In this document: positions 55,705 through 64,000 of the stretch, piece by piece | How positions within the stretch are numbered: position 1 is the first letter of the stretch | Layout of the letters: every line of letters starts with the position of its first letter | From: VAZQ01 sp963744275 | GTDB taxonomy: Bacteria; Pseudomonadota; Alphaproteobacteria; Rhizobiales; Xanthobacteraceae | NCBI GenBank assembly: GCA_963744275.1 | Contig: CAVUSX010000007.1 | Coordinates: forward strand, 186,001 to 250,000 | Length of the DNA: 64,000 nt | Direction: 5' to 3' | Made by a program: the position numbers and the translations under genes | Notes under the pieces: generated by a model | What the model saw: only the letters and a program-made list of their open reading frames with translations | What the model was told of the DNA's origin: nothing | Databases searched by the model: none

Positions 55705-57296
55705 CTACGATCCCGGCAAGAAGTTGAGCTGGACCCTCACAAGACCCGACAGCACGTTTTGGTCCGCGACGGTCGCAGGACCCGCCGCCCCGGCGACGGC
55801 GCCGGGCTGGGCTCCGCTTGCGGCTATGGCGGCGACCGGTCCCGAAAAGGCCGTCGTCAGCCTTGTGTAGAAAACATCGACGCCGATTTGGAGCCAGTCG
55901 TTCGGGCTGTATTGCGTCCGCGATCCAATGGTCCAGAAGCTGTAATTGGGGCTACAAGAGTTGCCGGCCGTCGGATTGCCGCCGATCGGGGTCGTAACCG
56001 CGTTAAAGACCCCCACGCCGCAGACAATCGATCCGGCCGCCCCCGCCAAATGGCTGTTTATCATAGTGATGGCATTCTGGTCGTAGCGGATGGATTCAAA
56101 GCCGCCGTAGAGGCTGGTCCTCCATTTGTCGTTCCAACCGTGATCGTAGGCCGCGTTGATGCTGAAGGCTTTTGTCAGCTCGATCGGCGATTGGGTCCCT
56201 GCAACGCCGTTGACGGGACTGTCAAAGAAGCCATCGATCCCCCAGGCGGCTCCTACCTGTCTGCTGCCGTTGAACAATAGCCACTTCTGGCCTTGCCCGG
56301 CAAACCCGTCGGCGCCGTCGGATGCCACGAACATGGCCCCGATGGTGTCACCAGTGCCTACCGTGGGAACGTTGAGCGTACCGCCGACACCGAACGCCCA
56401 GCCCACCACGGAGCTGGGATGACCGTTGGTGGTAACGTCGGGCGTCAGATAATATCCGCCTGCAACCTGGTGGGCGGCACCACTGACACCGAAATTGCCC
56501 CATGTCTCATCGACTCGCGCATTGGCGATCAGGTCAGGAACCTGGAAACCGCTGCCACCGGCGTTTTGCGACAGGCCATTGTCCATCGTGTACGTACCCA
56601 GCGAGAAAAACCCAGGCTGCGATCCATCGACGACCCCTGCCGGAAAGTGGCCGCCCGGGTCTTCCGCGGAAATCGTGGCGGAGAAACCGTTCGGAGCCTT
56701 ATAGGTATAGGCCGCCAGGGTAACGCCGTACGCATCGGTGTCGCCACTGGTTCGCGGCTTGCCGTACGTGACACTGTTCAACCCGAACATGTCGAATTTC
56801 GACCGCGCCTTGCCGACCGTAAATCCTGCGAATTCCATGTAGCCCCGATCCCAGAAAACTGTCGGGGCGGTAGCTGACGCGCCGGGCGTTATGGTCTGGA
56901 CGCCCGAGCGGAAATAGCCACGCACGAGGCCCAAATCGGTCGCAGCCCGCACATCGACCGTTATCGCCGCTCGCATTTCGTAATTGATATCGTTGGTATC
57001 GACATTGGTGCGGCGCCCTTGAAGTCGCCATCGAGTTCGGCGCCGGTGGGGATGCCATCGCCGCTCGCGTTGCCGGCACCGATGAGCCGAATATAGCCGC
57101 CTATTTTGATGCAGCCCTGCGTGCCTGGGATATAGAAAAAGCCAGGGCCGTACTGGGTACAAATCTTCACATACGCAACCGGAGCCTTGACCACCGGCAA
57201 GTCGGCCGCCGACGCGGTTGCCGCGGCACCACATTGCACGGCGACCAAAGCTGCCGCCCCGCACAACAGTTGACGATTGATCCGATGATGGCCCAC
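55705..57296 (-). CDS. Porin, alphaproteobacterial Omp2b/Porin_2 family (frameshifted)
   Basis: Outer-membrane beta-barrel porin. The N-terminus has a Sec signal (cleavage after ATASAADLP) and the family hallmark VKICTQYGPGFFYIPGTQGCIKIGGYIR, given here in parts: VKICTQYGPGFFYIPGT and CIKIGGYIR. The barrel strands follow (RDRGYMEFAGFTVGKARSKFD is in WDRGYMEFAGF, VGKARSKFD). The C-terminus LVRVQLNFLPGS is typical. The frame breaks near 57013-57017: GDFKG should be followed by RRTNVDTNDINYE. Unlike the other breaks, this one needs one base added. Corrected length about 530 residues. Confidence 0.9.
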
Positions 57297-58219
57297 GAAA
57301 ACCCCCTTTGCGTAAGAATCCCCTATTACGCGTAAATCTGGCGCGTCACCGAGCTGCGGGTCAAGGCCGGTCTTAGCTTTTGTCAGATCATGTGGTTTTT
57401 AAGCAACGGATTCCCGCTGCGGCCAACCCATTTGGGGCAGCTTGTCCACACAACCGATTGTGACAAAATGAAATAAGTTCGTCAGGACGGCACCGTCGCC
57501 ATTGATCGACTGATGGGATGGTCGTCGTGGATGAAAATGCAGAACGTGTTGGGCATGTGCCGTTCTAGTGAAGCCCGCAATTACGGGGAGCCATCAGGTC
57601 TCGATGGTAACATAGGAATACGGCGAGGCGGTGGACCCGCAGCAATTCCTCAGCGCCGCCAGCAAGCTCGCCGACCTGCTCCAGGAACCGGTGCCGGTTC
57701 CTGCGCGCATCCGGCTGCCGCGCCGTCAGCTCGGGTTGTCGAGACTAATACGTTGAAGGTGCCTGGACTATTTCAACGTTTGTGAACGTACCCTAACGAG
57801 ATTGATCCGGGACCGCCCGAAACCACGAAAAGCCGAGCCCGTGAGGACCCGGCACCGGTGAGCGGCAGATAGACGAATATCCGCTCTCGTGAATTGCGGA
57901 CCAGACATGCACGATCTGAGCTTTACCGGTTTGACCCCAAGCCGAGCTCCGGCGGTGGGGCCGGTTGCAGAATGGCTCTCTTGCCCGCTGACGTGCTGCT
58001 TCCGATCCGATATTCTCGGCGGCAGCTTGAGGTCCTCCGGGGTTGATGGTCCCATGCGACGCCATCACGATTCTCGGCGGTGCGGCGGCATGGCCGCTCG
58101 CGGCGCGGGCGCAGCGGCCTGCGATGCTGGTGCTCGACTGAAGGTGAAGGAAGTCGGAAGGCGTCTTGGTCATGAACTCCGTCGCGAACGCCGGAGTCAG
58201 AATAAGGGAGGGTAATCAC
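57297..58219. other. Long gene-poor interval between porin and dihaem cytochrome
   Basis: About 920 bp. It holds the porin promoter side (AT-richer, 57300-57480), a duplicated scrap of the M23 gene (57622-57708), and a small inverted repeat (cgttgaa at 57751, ttcaacg at 57772). Open frames here are short and lack codon character or an RBS, so I call no gene. The SD AGGGAGGG at 58204-58212 belongs to the cytochrome. Confidence 0.5.
57622..57708 (+). pseudogene. Remnant of an M23 peptidase 3' end
   Basis: Nearly identical to the last 60 bp of the intact M23 gene and about 25 bp beyond (55381-55466). It translates as GEAVDPQQFLSAASKLADLL, against GEAVDPQRFLSAGSKLADVL in the complete gene. No upstream part is present, so it is a fragment. 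The two copies flank the porin gene as direct repeats. Confidence 0.8.
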
Positions 58220-59254
58220 ATGGAGAAGCTACTCGTGACTGCCGGTGCAATTTCGTTCGGAGTGTTGGCAGGGATCGCCGCCGCGCGCGCGGCCGATGTG
58301 CCGATGCCTTGGGCCTATGGGTTTCTGACACCGCCCGCGCCGCAACCGGGCGGTGCTCCCGCTGCTGCGCCAAATCCTCCCGCCCCGCCCGACAACGTGA
58401 CCAAGCTCACGATACCCGGGTCCACCTTGAGCTTCACGCGCGCGCAGCTCACCGATCGGTTCAATCCGCCCGATTGGTTCCCGCAGGAGCACATCCCGAT
58501 GCCGGATATCGTCGCGCACGGCCGGCAATCGGCGAAGCCCGTGATCGCCGCGTGCAGCCAGTGCCACCAGACGAACGGCAAGGGACGCCCGGAAAACGCG
58601 GGCGTGGCGGGCCTGCCGTATAACTACATCGTGCAGCAACTGAGCGAATTCCGGAATGGCCACAGGAAGACCTCCGATCCGAGGAAGACCAACACCGCCA
58701 CCATGGCGGGATTCGCCACGGCGTTGACGGACGAAGAGATCAAGCAGGCCGCCACCTGGTTTTCCTCAATGCCGTTCACCCCGTGGGTCAAGGTCGTCGA
58801 GAGCTCGACGGTGCCGAAAGCGCGCCCGGCGGCCGGCTTGTTCCTGAAGCTCGAAGGCGAGGAAGCCGGGGAAGAGCCGATCGGAGATCGGATTCTCGAA
58901 GTCCCCGAGGACGGTCACCAGACCGAATATCTGCGCAATCCGCATTCCGGTTACATCGCTTACGTTCCGCCTGGAAGCCTCAAGAAGGGCGAGGCTCTCG
59001 TGCAAAACGGAATCACGGCAGCTGGCGGCAAGGTCACCCCGTGCACGGCGTGCCATGGCCCTGATCTGCACGGACTGGGCCCGGTGCCGCCGCTGGCGGG
59101 ACGCTCGCCGAGTTATATCGCGCGGCAACTCTACGACATGCAACACGGGAATCGGAACGGCACCTGGACCGCTCTCATGGTGCCTGTCGTCGGCAACCTC
59201 GATCCAGAGGACCTGCGGACGGCAGCCGCCTATCTTGCCTCGCTGCAGCCCTGA
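58220..59254 (+). CDS. Exported dihaem cytochrome c (c4-like)
   Basis: A 344-residue periplasmic protein with a Sec signal (MEKLLVTAGAISFGVLAGIAAA, cleaved near ARAADVP; given in parts as MEKLLVTAG and LAGIAAARAADV), a Pro-rich linker and two c-type haem domains with CSQCH (about residue 112-116) and CTACH (about 273-277). The second domain ends GNLDPEDLRTAAAYLASL, as in cytochrome c4 and cytochrome subunits of dehydrogenases. The start is set by AGGGAGGG 8 nt upstream; an earlier start adds 18 unlikely residues. It may pass electrons from an unlinked dehydrogenase. The convergent DUF1592 operon is across a 262-bp gap with nothing visible. Confidence 0.9.
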   Translation: MEKLLVTAGAISFGVLAGIAAARAADVPMPWAYGFLTPPAPQPGGAPAAAPNPPAPPDNVTKLTIPGSTLSFTRAQLTDRFNPPDWFPQEHIPMPDIVAHGRQSAKPVIAACSQCHQTNGKGRPENAGVAGLPYNYIVQQLSEFRNGHRKTSDPRKTNTATMAGFATALTDEEIKQAATWFSSMPFTPWVKVVESSTVPKARPAAGLFLKLEGEEAGEEPIGDRILEVPEDGHQTEYLRNPHSGYIAYVPPGSLKKGEALVQNGITAAGGKVTPCTACHGPDLHGLGPVPPLAGRSPSYIARQLYDMQHGNRNGTWTALMVPVVGNLDPEDLRTAAAYLASLQP

Positions 59255-59516
59255 CCAAGTCTATTTGCAGCATTACTCGATCCTGACCGGTGATACGCGG
59301 CGTCCGTCACGCCGCGTTTCGCCATTTCCCGAAACAGGCTTCAGCCGGGTCGTGATGATCTTCAACCCGGAGACTGCTCCGCAGGCCGCGCGTTGCCGGA
59401 CTGCTGAAGCCGAGCGCCGTGTGGGGATCACGACGACTACGGACTGGTGGTCGCGGAGGGGCCGTCTGCCGCCGACAAGCGCTTCAATGACCGCTCATGG
59501 CACGGCAGGAGACGAG

Positions 59517-60953
59517 CTATCCCGGTTGCGTTGGAGGACAACCATCACCCCCGATCGGTCGAGCGGGGTGGCGCCCAATCTGAGCAGGAGGTCGGCGGTG
59601 TCCTGCCGGAGGATACGCGGGATCTGAGAGGACCTTGCTCCCGATATCCTTGGTGATGATGGAATAGGAGATGCTCAAGGGCGTCTGCCCGAAGTCGTCC
59701 TTGGCATCGAGCTTCGCGCCCTTGGCGACGAGGAACTCGATGACGTCGTTCAATCCCTGATACGAGGCGCCGTGCAGCGGGGTCCAACCGAACTGTCCGA
59801 CGCCGTTCACGTCGGCGCCCCGCTCCACCAGGAACTTGACCGTCTGAAGTGCCGTCGCCCGTTCGCGGGCCGACCGTGGCCTGACCACGTCGGTGCCGCC
59901 CCCGGCCGCCAGCATCAGCGGCGTCGTGTTTTTCTCCGTGGGAATGAGCGGATCAGCCCCGCCCTCCACCAATGCCTTGACGGCGCCGAGATTATTGATC
60001 TCCGCCGCCAAGGCGAGCGGCGTGGCGCCTTGCAGGGAAACGCCGTTCACGGTGACGGCGGTGGGCTTTTCCTGCTTGAGCCGGACATTCGGTTTGGCCC
60101 CGTGCGCGAGCAGCGCCTTGACGACCGGCACCGCGGTTTTATCCAGCGCGGCGCGATGCAAGGACGTGTAACCGTCCCCGCCCACGGCGTTGGGATCGGC
60201 GTTCTGGTCGAGCAGCAGCGTCGCGACATCTGCGTGACCCATCGCGCTGGCGATGATCAGGGGCGTCAAACCCGTTCGCGGCATGACGTCGTTCGGGTTG
60301 GCGGCGGCAGCGAGCAGGATGCGCGTGTAGCTCGCATCGCTCTGCTGGGCCGCGAACATCAACGCGGTCGATCCCCGTTTTGAACGGGCGCCGATATCGG
60401 CGCCGCCGCGCACCAGCGCCTCGGCCGCCGCGGCGTGGCGTTCCGAGATCGCCCACATCAGGGCGGTCTGTCCGCCGTTGACCTCCTGCGCGTTGGGATC
60501 GGCGCCGGCTGCCAGCAGCGCGCGCACGGTTTCGAGGTTGCCGCGGCGGGCCGCCTCCATGAGCGGCGTTTCGCCCGACAACAGGTGGGCATTGGGATCG
60601 GCGCCGGCCGCCAGCAACCGCACGGTCATCGCCGGGTCGGTGTTGGCGGCGGCCGCATAAAGCGCGGTGGCGCCGTAGTCGTTGGCGCCCTTGGGGTCGG
60701 CGCCGGCGCGCAACAGAAGATCGGCCATCTGGGCGTCATTGCGGGTGGCCGCCCAGATCAACGCATCGGTGCCTTCGGCCCCGCCGAGACCTTCCTCCCC
60801 GCGGTTGCTCAGCAGCGAGGCCACGACCTCCCGGTTTCCCTGCTTGGCGGCTTCCACCAGCGACAGATGGCCGGCGTCGGCGGCGAGCGCAGGGCCGGCA
60901 AAGAGCGGCACGCCCAGCAGTCCCGCAACAATCATCGCCCTGATGCTCATCAT
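59517..60953 (-). CDS. Exported ankyrin-repeat protein
   Basis: A 478-residue protein with a Sec signal peptide (MIVAGLLGVPLFAGPALAAD) and about eleven ankyrin repeats, for example DALIWAATRNDAQMADLLLR, GETPLMEAARRGNLETVRAL and GYTSLHRAALDKTAVPVV. Periplasmic ankyrin proteins usually bind partner proteins. It starts 11 nt after the DUF1552 stop (GAGGGCACG as SD), so it is the last gene of a three-gene operon. The C-terminal 30 residues are atypical, and a frameshift near 59600 is possible. Confidence 0.88.
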   Translation of the reverse strand: MMSIRAMIVAGLLGVPLFAGPALAADAGHLSLVEAAKQGNREVVASLLSNRGEEGLGGAEGTDALIWAATRNDAQMADLLLRAGADPKGANDYGATALYAAAANTDPAMTVRLLAAGADPNAHLLSGETPLMEAARRGNLETVRALLAAGADPNAQEVNGGQTALMWAISERHAAAAEALVRGGADIGARSKRGSTALMFAAQQSDASYTRILLAAAANPNDVMPRTGLTPLIIASAMGHADVATLLLDQNADPNAVGGDGYTSLHRAALDKTAVPVVKALLAHGAKPNVRLKQEKPTAVTVNGVSLQGATPLALAAEINNLGAVKALVEGGADPLIPTEKNTTPLMLAAGGGTDVVRPRSARERATALQTVKFLVERGADVNGVGQFGWTPLHGASYQGLNDVIEFLVAKGAKLDAKDDFGQTPLSISYSIITKDIGSKVLSDPAYPPAGHRRPPAQIGRHPARPIGGDGCPPTQPG

Positions 60954-60964
60954 CGTGCCCTCGC

Positions 60965-62308
60965 TCAAACGGACGGCAGCTCGAGCCGTCCGGTGCTGTC
61001 GCCGAGGCTTTCCACGTGGGGAACGTTTGCCTTGTCCAGCATGGTGAGGAAGAGATTGTTCATCGGCGTGCCGCGAGGATAGCGGACATGCCGCCCGGCC
61101 TTGATCCCGGCAGCATCGCCGGCGAACAGCAGGGTCGGCAGATCCGTATAGAGGTGCAGGTTGCCGTCGCTCAGCGCGCCGCCGTAGAGCAGAAGCGCGT
61201 GATCCAAGAGCGAGCCGTCGCCGTCCGGCGTGGAGCGCAACTTGTCGAGGTAGTAGGCCAAAAGCTTCATATGGAAGATGTTGATCTGAATGACCTTCGC
61301 GATCTTGCCGGCATCGCCCGAGTGATGCGTCACGGAATGATGGGCGTCGCCGAAGCCGACCTCGGGATAGGCGCGGCCACCCATCTCGTGGCCGACCTGG
61401 AACGAGCAGACGCGCGTCATGTCGGTCTGCCAAGCCAGGACCATGAGATCGGCCATCAATTTGTAGAACTCCGAGAACTGCGGCGGGGAGCCGACGGGAC
61501 CTGCCATCGCCGGCAGGTCGTGGCCGCTCTGCGCCTCCGCGAGCTGGATGCGCCGCTCGACATCGCGCACCGCGTCGAGATACTGGTCGATCTTGCCGCG
61601 GTCCGGTCCGGCGAGCTTTCCGCGCAGCCGTTTGACGTCCTCGCCGACGGCATCGAGGATGCTGCGGTCCTCCTGCCGCAGCGCCAAACGCGTCTTCGCA
61701 TCGGTCGTGCCCGCAACGCCGAAAAGACGCTCGAATACGGCGCGTGGCCGGTTCTCCATCGGGAGCGGCGTGGTTTCGTTGCGCCAGGAGATCGTATTGT
61801 AATAGGCGCAGCTGTAGGCGGACTTGCAGGCGCCCACCACGTCCGGCGGGTCCAGACCGATCTCCAGCGAGGCGAGCTGGGTGTGCTTGCCGAATTCCCG
61901 CGCCGCGACCTGGTCGACGGAGATTCCGGCGCGCAAGTCGGCGCCGGAGGTCATCTTGCAGTGCGCGCCGGTCAGCCAAGCGGTGCACGCGCGCGGATGA
62001 TCGCCGCCGATCTCGAACCCCAGCGCCGCGGATTGATGTTGATCGAGCCCGCTCAGCACCAGCATGCGGTCGCGGAATTGCGCGATCGGCTCGAGGATCG
62101 GCGTCAGGGCGAAGTCGGCGCCTTCGGTTGCGGGCGTCCACTTGTCCATCATGATCCCGTTCGGGACCTCGACGAAGGACAGGCGGATCGGCCGCGCCGG
62201 CTCGGCGGAAAGCGCCGGGGTCATGGCGTCCAGCACCGGCAGGGCGAGCACCGCGCCGGTCCCGCGCAGGAAGGCGCGACGGGGAATTGATTTCCTAGCT
62301 ATGATCAT
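60965..62308 (-). CDS. DUF1552 protein with Tat signal
   Basis: A 447-residue exported protein. It begins with a twin-arginine signal (SIPRRAFLRGTGAVLALP) and continues with the DUF1552 pattern (PNGIMMDKWTPATEG, LEPIAQFRDRMLVLSGLDQH, GGDHPRACTAWLTGAH, MADLMVLAWQTDMTRVCSF). The fold is related to sulfatase/alkaline-phosphatase-like enzymes in some databases, but no reaction is established. It overlaps the DUF1592 gene by 14 nt. DUF1552 and DUF1592 genes are normally adjacent and best known from Planctomycetes, Acidobacteria and myxobacteria. Confidence 0.9.
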   Translation of the reverse strand: MIIARKSIPRRAFLRGTGAVLALPVLDAMTPALSAEPARPIRLSFVEVPNGIMMDKWTPATEGADFALTPILEPIAQFRDRMLVLSGLDQHQSAALGFEIGGDHPRACTAWLTGAHCKMTSGADLRAGISVDQVAAREFGKHTQLASLEIGLDPPDVVGACKSAYSCAYYNTISWRNETTPLPMENRPRAVFERLFGVAGTTDAKTRLALRQEDRSILDAVGEDVKRLRGKLAGPDRGKIDQYLDAVRDVERRIQLAEAQSGHDLPAMAGPVGSPPQFSEFYKLMADLMVLAWQTDMTRVCSFQVGHEMGGRAYPEVGFGDAHHSVTHHSGDAGKIAKVIQINIFHMKLLAYYLDKLRSTPDGDGSLLDHALLLYGGALSDGNLHLYTDLPTLLFAGDAAGIKAGRHVRYPRGTPMNNLFLTMLDKANVPHVESLGDSTGRLELPSV

Positions 62309-64000
62309 CGCTGACCCTCCTCATCTGGAACGGGGTGCTCTTGACGATACCGAGAATGATGGACGACCACCGATTGTCGTTCAAGGCAGCCTCGCGCGTG
62401 ATCTTGCGCAGGGCGGGCCCGTCGTATTCCTCGACGCCGCGACCCAGAGCATAGGTCATGAGCCGCTCGGTGAAGGTCTCCAGGAATTGATCCTTTTTGC
62501 TCAGCAGGAGCTCGCGCAGGCCCTCCGGCCCGTCGAACCGGGTGCCGTCGGGCAGGACACCGGTGGCATCGATGGGTCCCGCCCCTGCTCCGGTGGAGTC
62601 GCGCCACCGGCCGAGGCCGTCGAAGTTCTCCAGCGCAAAGCCGATGGGATCCATCGCGCGGTGGCAGACGGCGCAAGTGGGATTGGCCCGGTGCTGCTCC
62701 ATGCGTTGGCGCATCGTCAGCGTTCTGGTGCTCGCATCCTCCTTCAACGATGGAACATTGGGAGGCGGCGGCGGAGGCGGCAGCCCCAAGAGCTGCTCGA
62801 GCACCCACTTTCCGCGTATCGTCGGCGACGTCCGGTCCGGATAGGAGGTCACCGCCAATATGCTGGCTTGTCCGAGCAGGCCCTTGCGCTTCGGGTCGGT
62901 GATCGCAACGCGGCGAAATTCGCTGCCGTAAACCCCCGCGATACCGTAATGCTCGGCCAAGCGCTGATTGAGGAAGGTGTAATCCGTCGTCAGCAAATCG
63001 ACCGGGCTGCGGTCCTCGCGCAAGTTGCTTTCGATGAGCAGCTCGGTCTCCTGCCCGAGCGCCTGGCGCAGGTTTTCGTCGAAACTCGGAAAAGCCGCGG
63101 GGTCCGGCTGAATCCTGGCGATATTGCGCAGGAACAGCCATTGGCCGGCGAAGTTCGTCACCAGAGCCCGCGAGCGCGGATCGGCCAGCATGCGCCGGAC
63201 CTGGCCTTCCAGGACGGACGCGTCACGAAGGCCGCCGCGCTCGGCGACGGCGAGCAGCTCGTCATCGGGAATGCTGCTCCACAGGAAAAAGGACAGGCGC
63301 GATGCGAGCTCGACATCGCTGATCCGGTAGACGCTCCCGGGCGCCGCGTTCGGCGGATCGAACTCCATCCGGAAGATGAATTCGGGCGACACCAGAATCT
63401 TTTGCAGCGCCAGCCTCACACCCGCCTCGAAACCGCCGCTCTCCGCGCCGCGGCGGTAGAGCGCGAGCAGTTGCCGCAGATCGTCGGCGGTCGCCGGTCG
63501 TCGATAGGCGCGGTGCGCGAGGTTGGAGATGATCTTTTCGGCGCAGGCCTCTTCCTGCTCGCCCGCGGCCGGATGGCAGAGGAAAATCCGGTCGCGGCTG
63601 GGCGTTGCACCCGGCCCCTGCACATTATACGGGCCCGCAACCGTGATGCTGCCGATGCCTTCGAAGAAGGCCCTCTCACGCGCCTTTCGCAGAATGCCTT
63701 CCGGCGCCACGGTATCCTTCACGAACGTCGCAACAATTGCCCGCGTGCCCGCCTTCACCGGCAAACGGACCTTGAGACTGGGCACTGGGGTCTTTCTCCG
63801 CGCCGTACCCGCCGCCGCGCGGATCGGCCGCGATGGTGAACAGGTCCAGCCGTTGCCCGTCGAGCCGCAGATCGAGCTTGCGTTCCCGGCCGAGACCCAA
63901 AACCTCGTCGAATCTGCCCCGTTGCAGAGCCACCGAAATCTCATATTCGCCGTCCACCGGGAATTGGTGGCTGACGGAAGTGCCGCCGCGCGAGCCGAGC
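62295..64000 (-). CDS. DUF1592/DUF1588/DUF1585 haem protein, 5' end beyond the window (frameshifted)
   Basis: C-terminal part of a planctomycete-type cytochrome protein. Visible: SLKVRLPVKAGTRAIVATFVKD (in parts), AHRAYRRPATADDLRQLLALY, ASRLSFFLWSSIPDDELL (DUF1592), RTSPTIRGKWVLEQLLG and the haem motif NPTCAVCHRAMDPIGF (DUF1588), and EFLETFTERLMTYALGRG-like FLETFTERLMTYALGRGV (DUF1585). The frame changes near 63786: GYGAEKDP in one frame joins VPSLKVRLP in the next after removing one base. The 5' part continues past position 64000 (LGSRGGTSVSHQFPVDGEY). First gene of the operon as far as visible. Confidence 0.88.
   Translation of the reverse strand, partial: SARAAALPSATNSRWTANMRFRWLCNGADSTRFWVSAGNASSICGSTGNGWTCSPSRPIRAAAGTARRKTPVPSLKVRLPVKAGTRAIVATFVKDTVAPEGILRKARERAFFEGIGSITVAGPYNVQGPGATPSRDRIFLCHPAAGEQEEACAEKIISNLAHRAYRRPATADDLRQLLALYRRGAESGGFEAGVRLALQKILVSPEFIFRMEFDPPNAAPGSVYRISDVELASRLSFFLWSSIPDDELLAVAERGGLRDASVLEGQVRRMLADPRSRALVTNFAGQWLFLRNIARIQPDPAAFPSFDENLRQALGQETELLIESNLREDRSPVDLLTTDYTFLNQRLAEHYGIAGVYGSEFRRVAITDPKRKGLLGQASILAVTSYPDRTSPTIRGKWVLEQLLGLPPPPPPPNVPSLKEDASTRTLTMRQRMEQHRANPTCAVCHRAMDPIGFALENFDGLGRWRDSTGAGAGPIDATGVLPDGTRFDGPEGLRELLLSKKDQFLETFTERLMTYALGRGVEEYDGPALRKITREAALNDNRWSSIILGIVKSTPFQMRRVSDDHS

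Noticed and set aside
57889..58215. A 108-codon open frame before the dihaem cytochrome gene
   Set aside because: No RBS, no recognisable domain, and other frames in the same interval are just as long. The real SD (AGGGAGGG) serves the ATG at 58220.

Overview
The window is high-GC DNA packed with genes. It reads as an alphaproteobacterium of the order Hyphomicrobiales, close to the Bradyrhizobiaceae/Xanthobacteraceae. Supporting signs are the family-type porin (Porin_2/Omp2b class), a Bug/TctC receptor, a SUF gene cluster in alphaproteobacterial order, a CIRCE-controlled groESL, small orphan proteins of the kind found in Bradyrhizobium relatives, and many intergenic palindromic elements built on a GTAGGGTGGG core. 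I saw no tRNA, rRNA gene, CRISPR array, transposase or phage gene.

Layout. 1-2.2 kb: a copper nitrite reductase fused to cytochrome c and cupredoxin domains, with an FNR/NnrR-type box upstream. 2.3-9.8 kb: LysE-type exporter, MmgE/PrpD protein, argC, FUSC transporter, and a membrane spermidine-synthase-like protein coupled to a small membrane protein. 10-12.2 kb: parE. 12.7-16.2 kb: two paralogous exported haem-propeller proteins. 16.4-18.9 kb: a tiny gene on the minus strand with a 17-nt extended Shine-Dalgarno sequence (rreB-like), then CIRCE-groES-groEL. 19-25 kb: clpP, an ABC-F ATPase, two small unknowns and rpoD. 25-31 kb: hflK-hflC, a run of small proteins, a cold-shock protein and a TctC receptor. 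31-38.7 kb: POT peptide transporter, the cystathionine beta-synthase/gamma-lyase-type pair, a DEAD-box helicase, a diguanylate cyclase and a TfoX-like protein. 38.8-45.9 kb: a complete SUF cluster (nifS-like, sufB, C, D, S, T, A). 46-55.4 kb: alpha/beta hydrolase, anmK, tyrS, a giant AsmA-like protein, a Bcp-type peroxiredoxin and an M23 peptidase. 55.7-57.3 kb: a porin flanked by a duplicated scrap of the M23 gene. 58.2-64 kb: a dihaem cytochrome c facing a DUF1592-DUF1552-ankyrin operon that runs off the right edge.

Two genome-wide features matter when using this annotation. First, at least ten genes, including essential rpoD and tyrS, are broken by single-base frameshifts, nearly all of them +1 insertions. 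Sequencing or assembly error is the simplest explanation, so I give these genes as single features spanning the break. Second, 10-19 bp tandem duplications recur at gene starts, gene ends and in intergenic DNA.

The most interesting small feature is the rreB-like gene at about 16.42-16.61 kb. It has a promoter, an SD matching the 16S rRNA 3' end over 17 nt, a GTG start, a 24-codon frame and a hairpin-rich tail.
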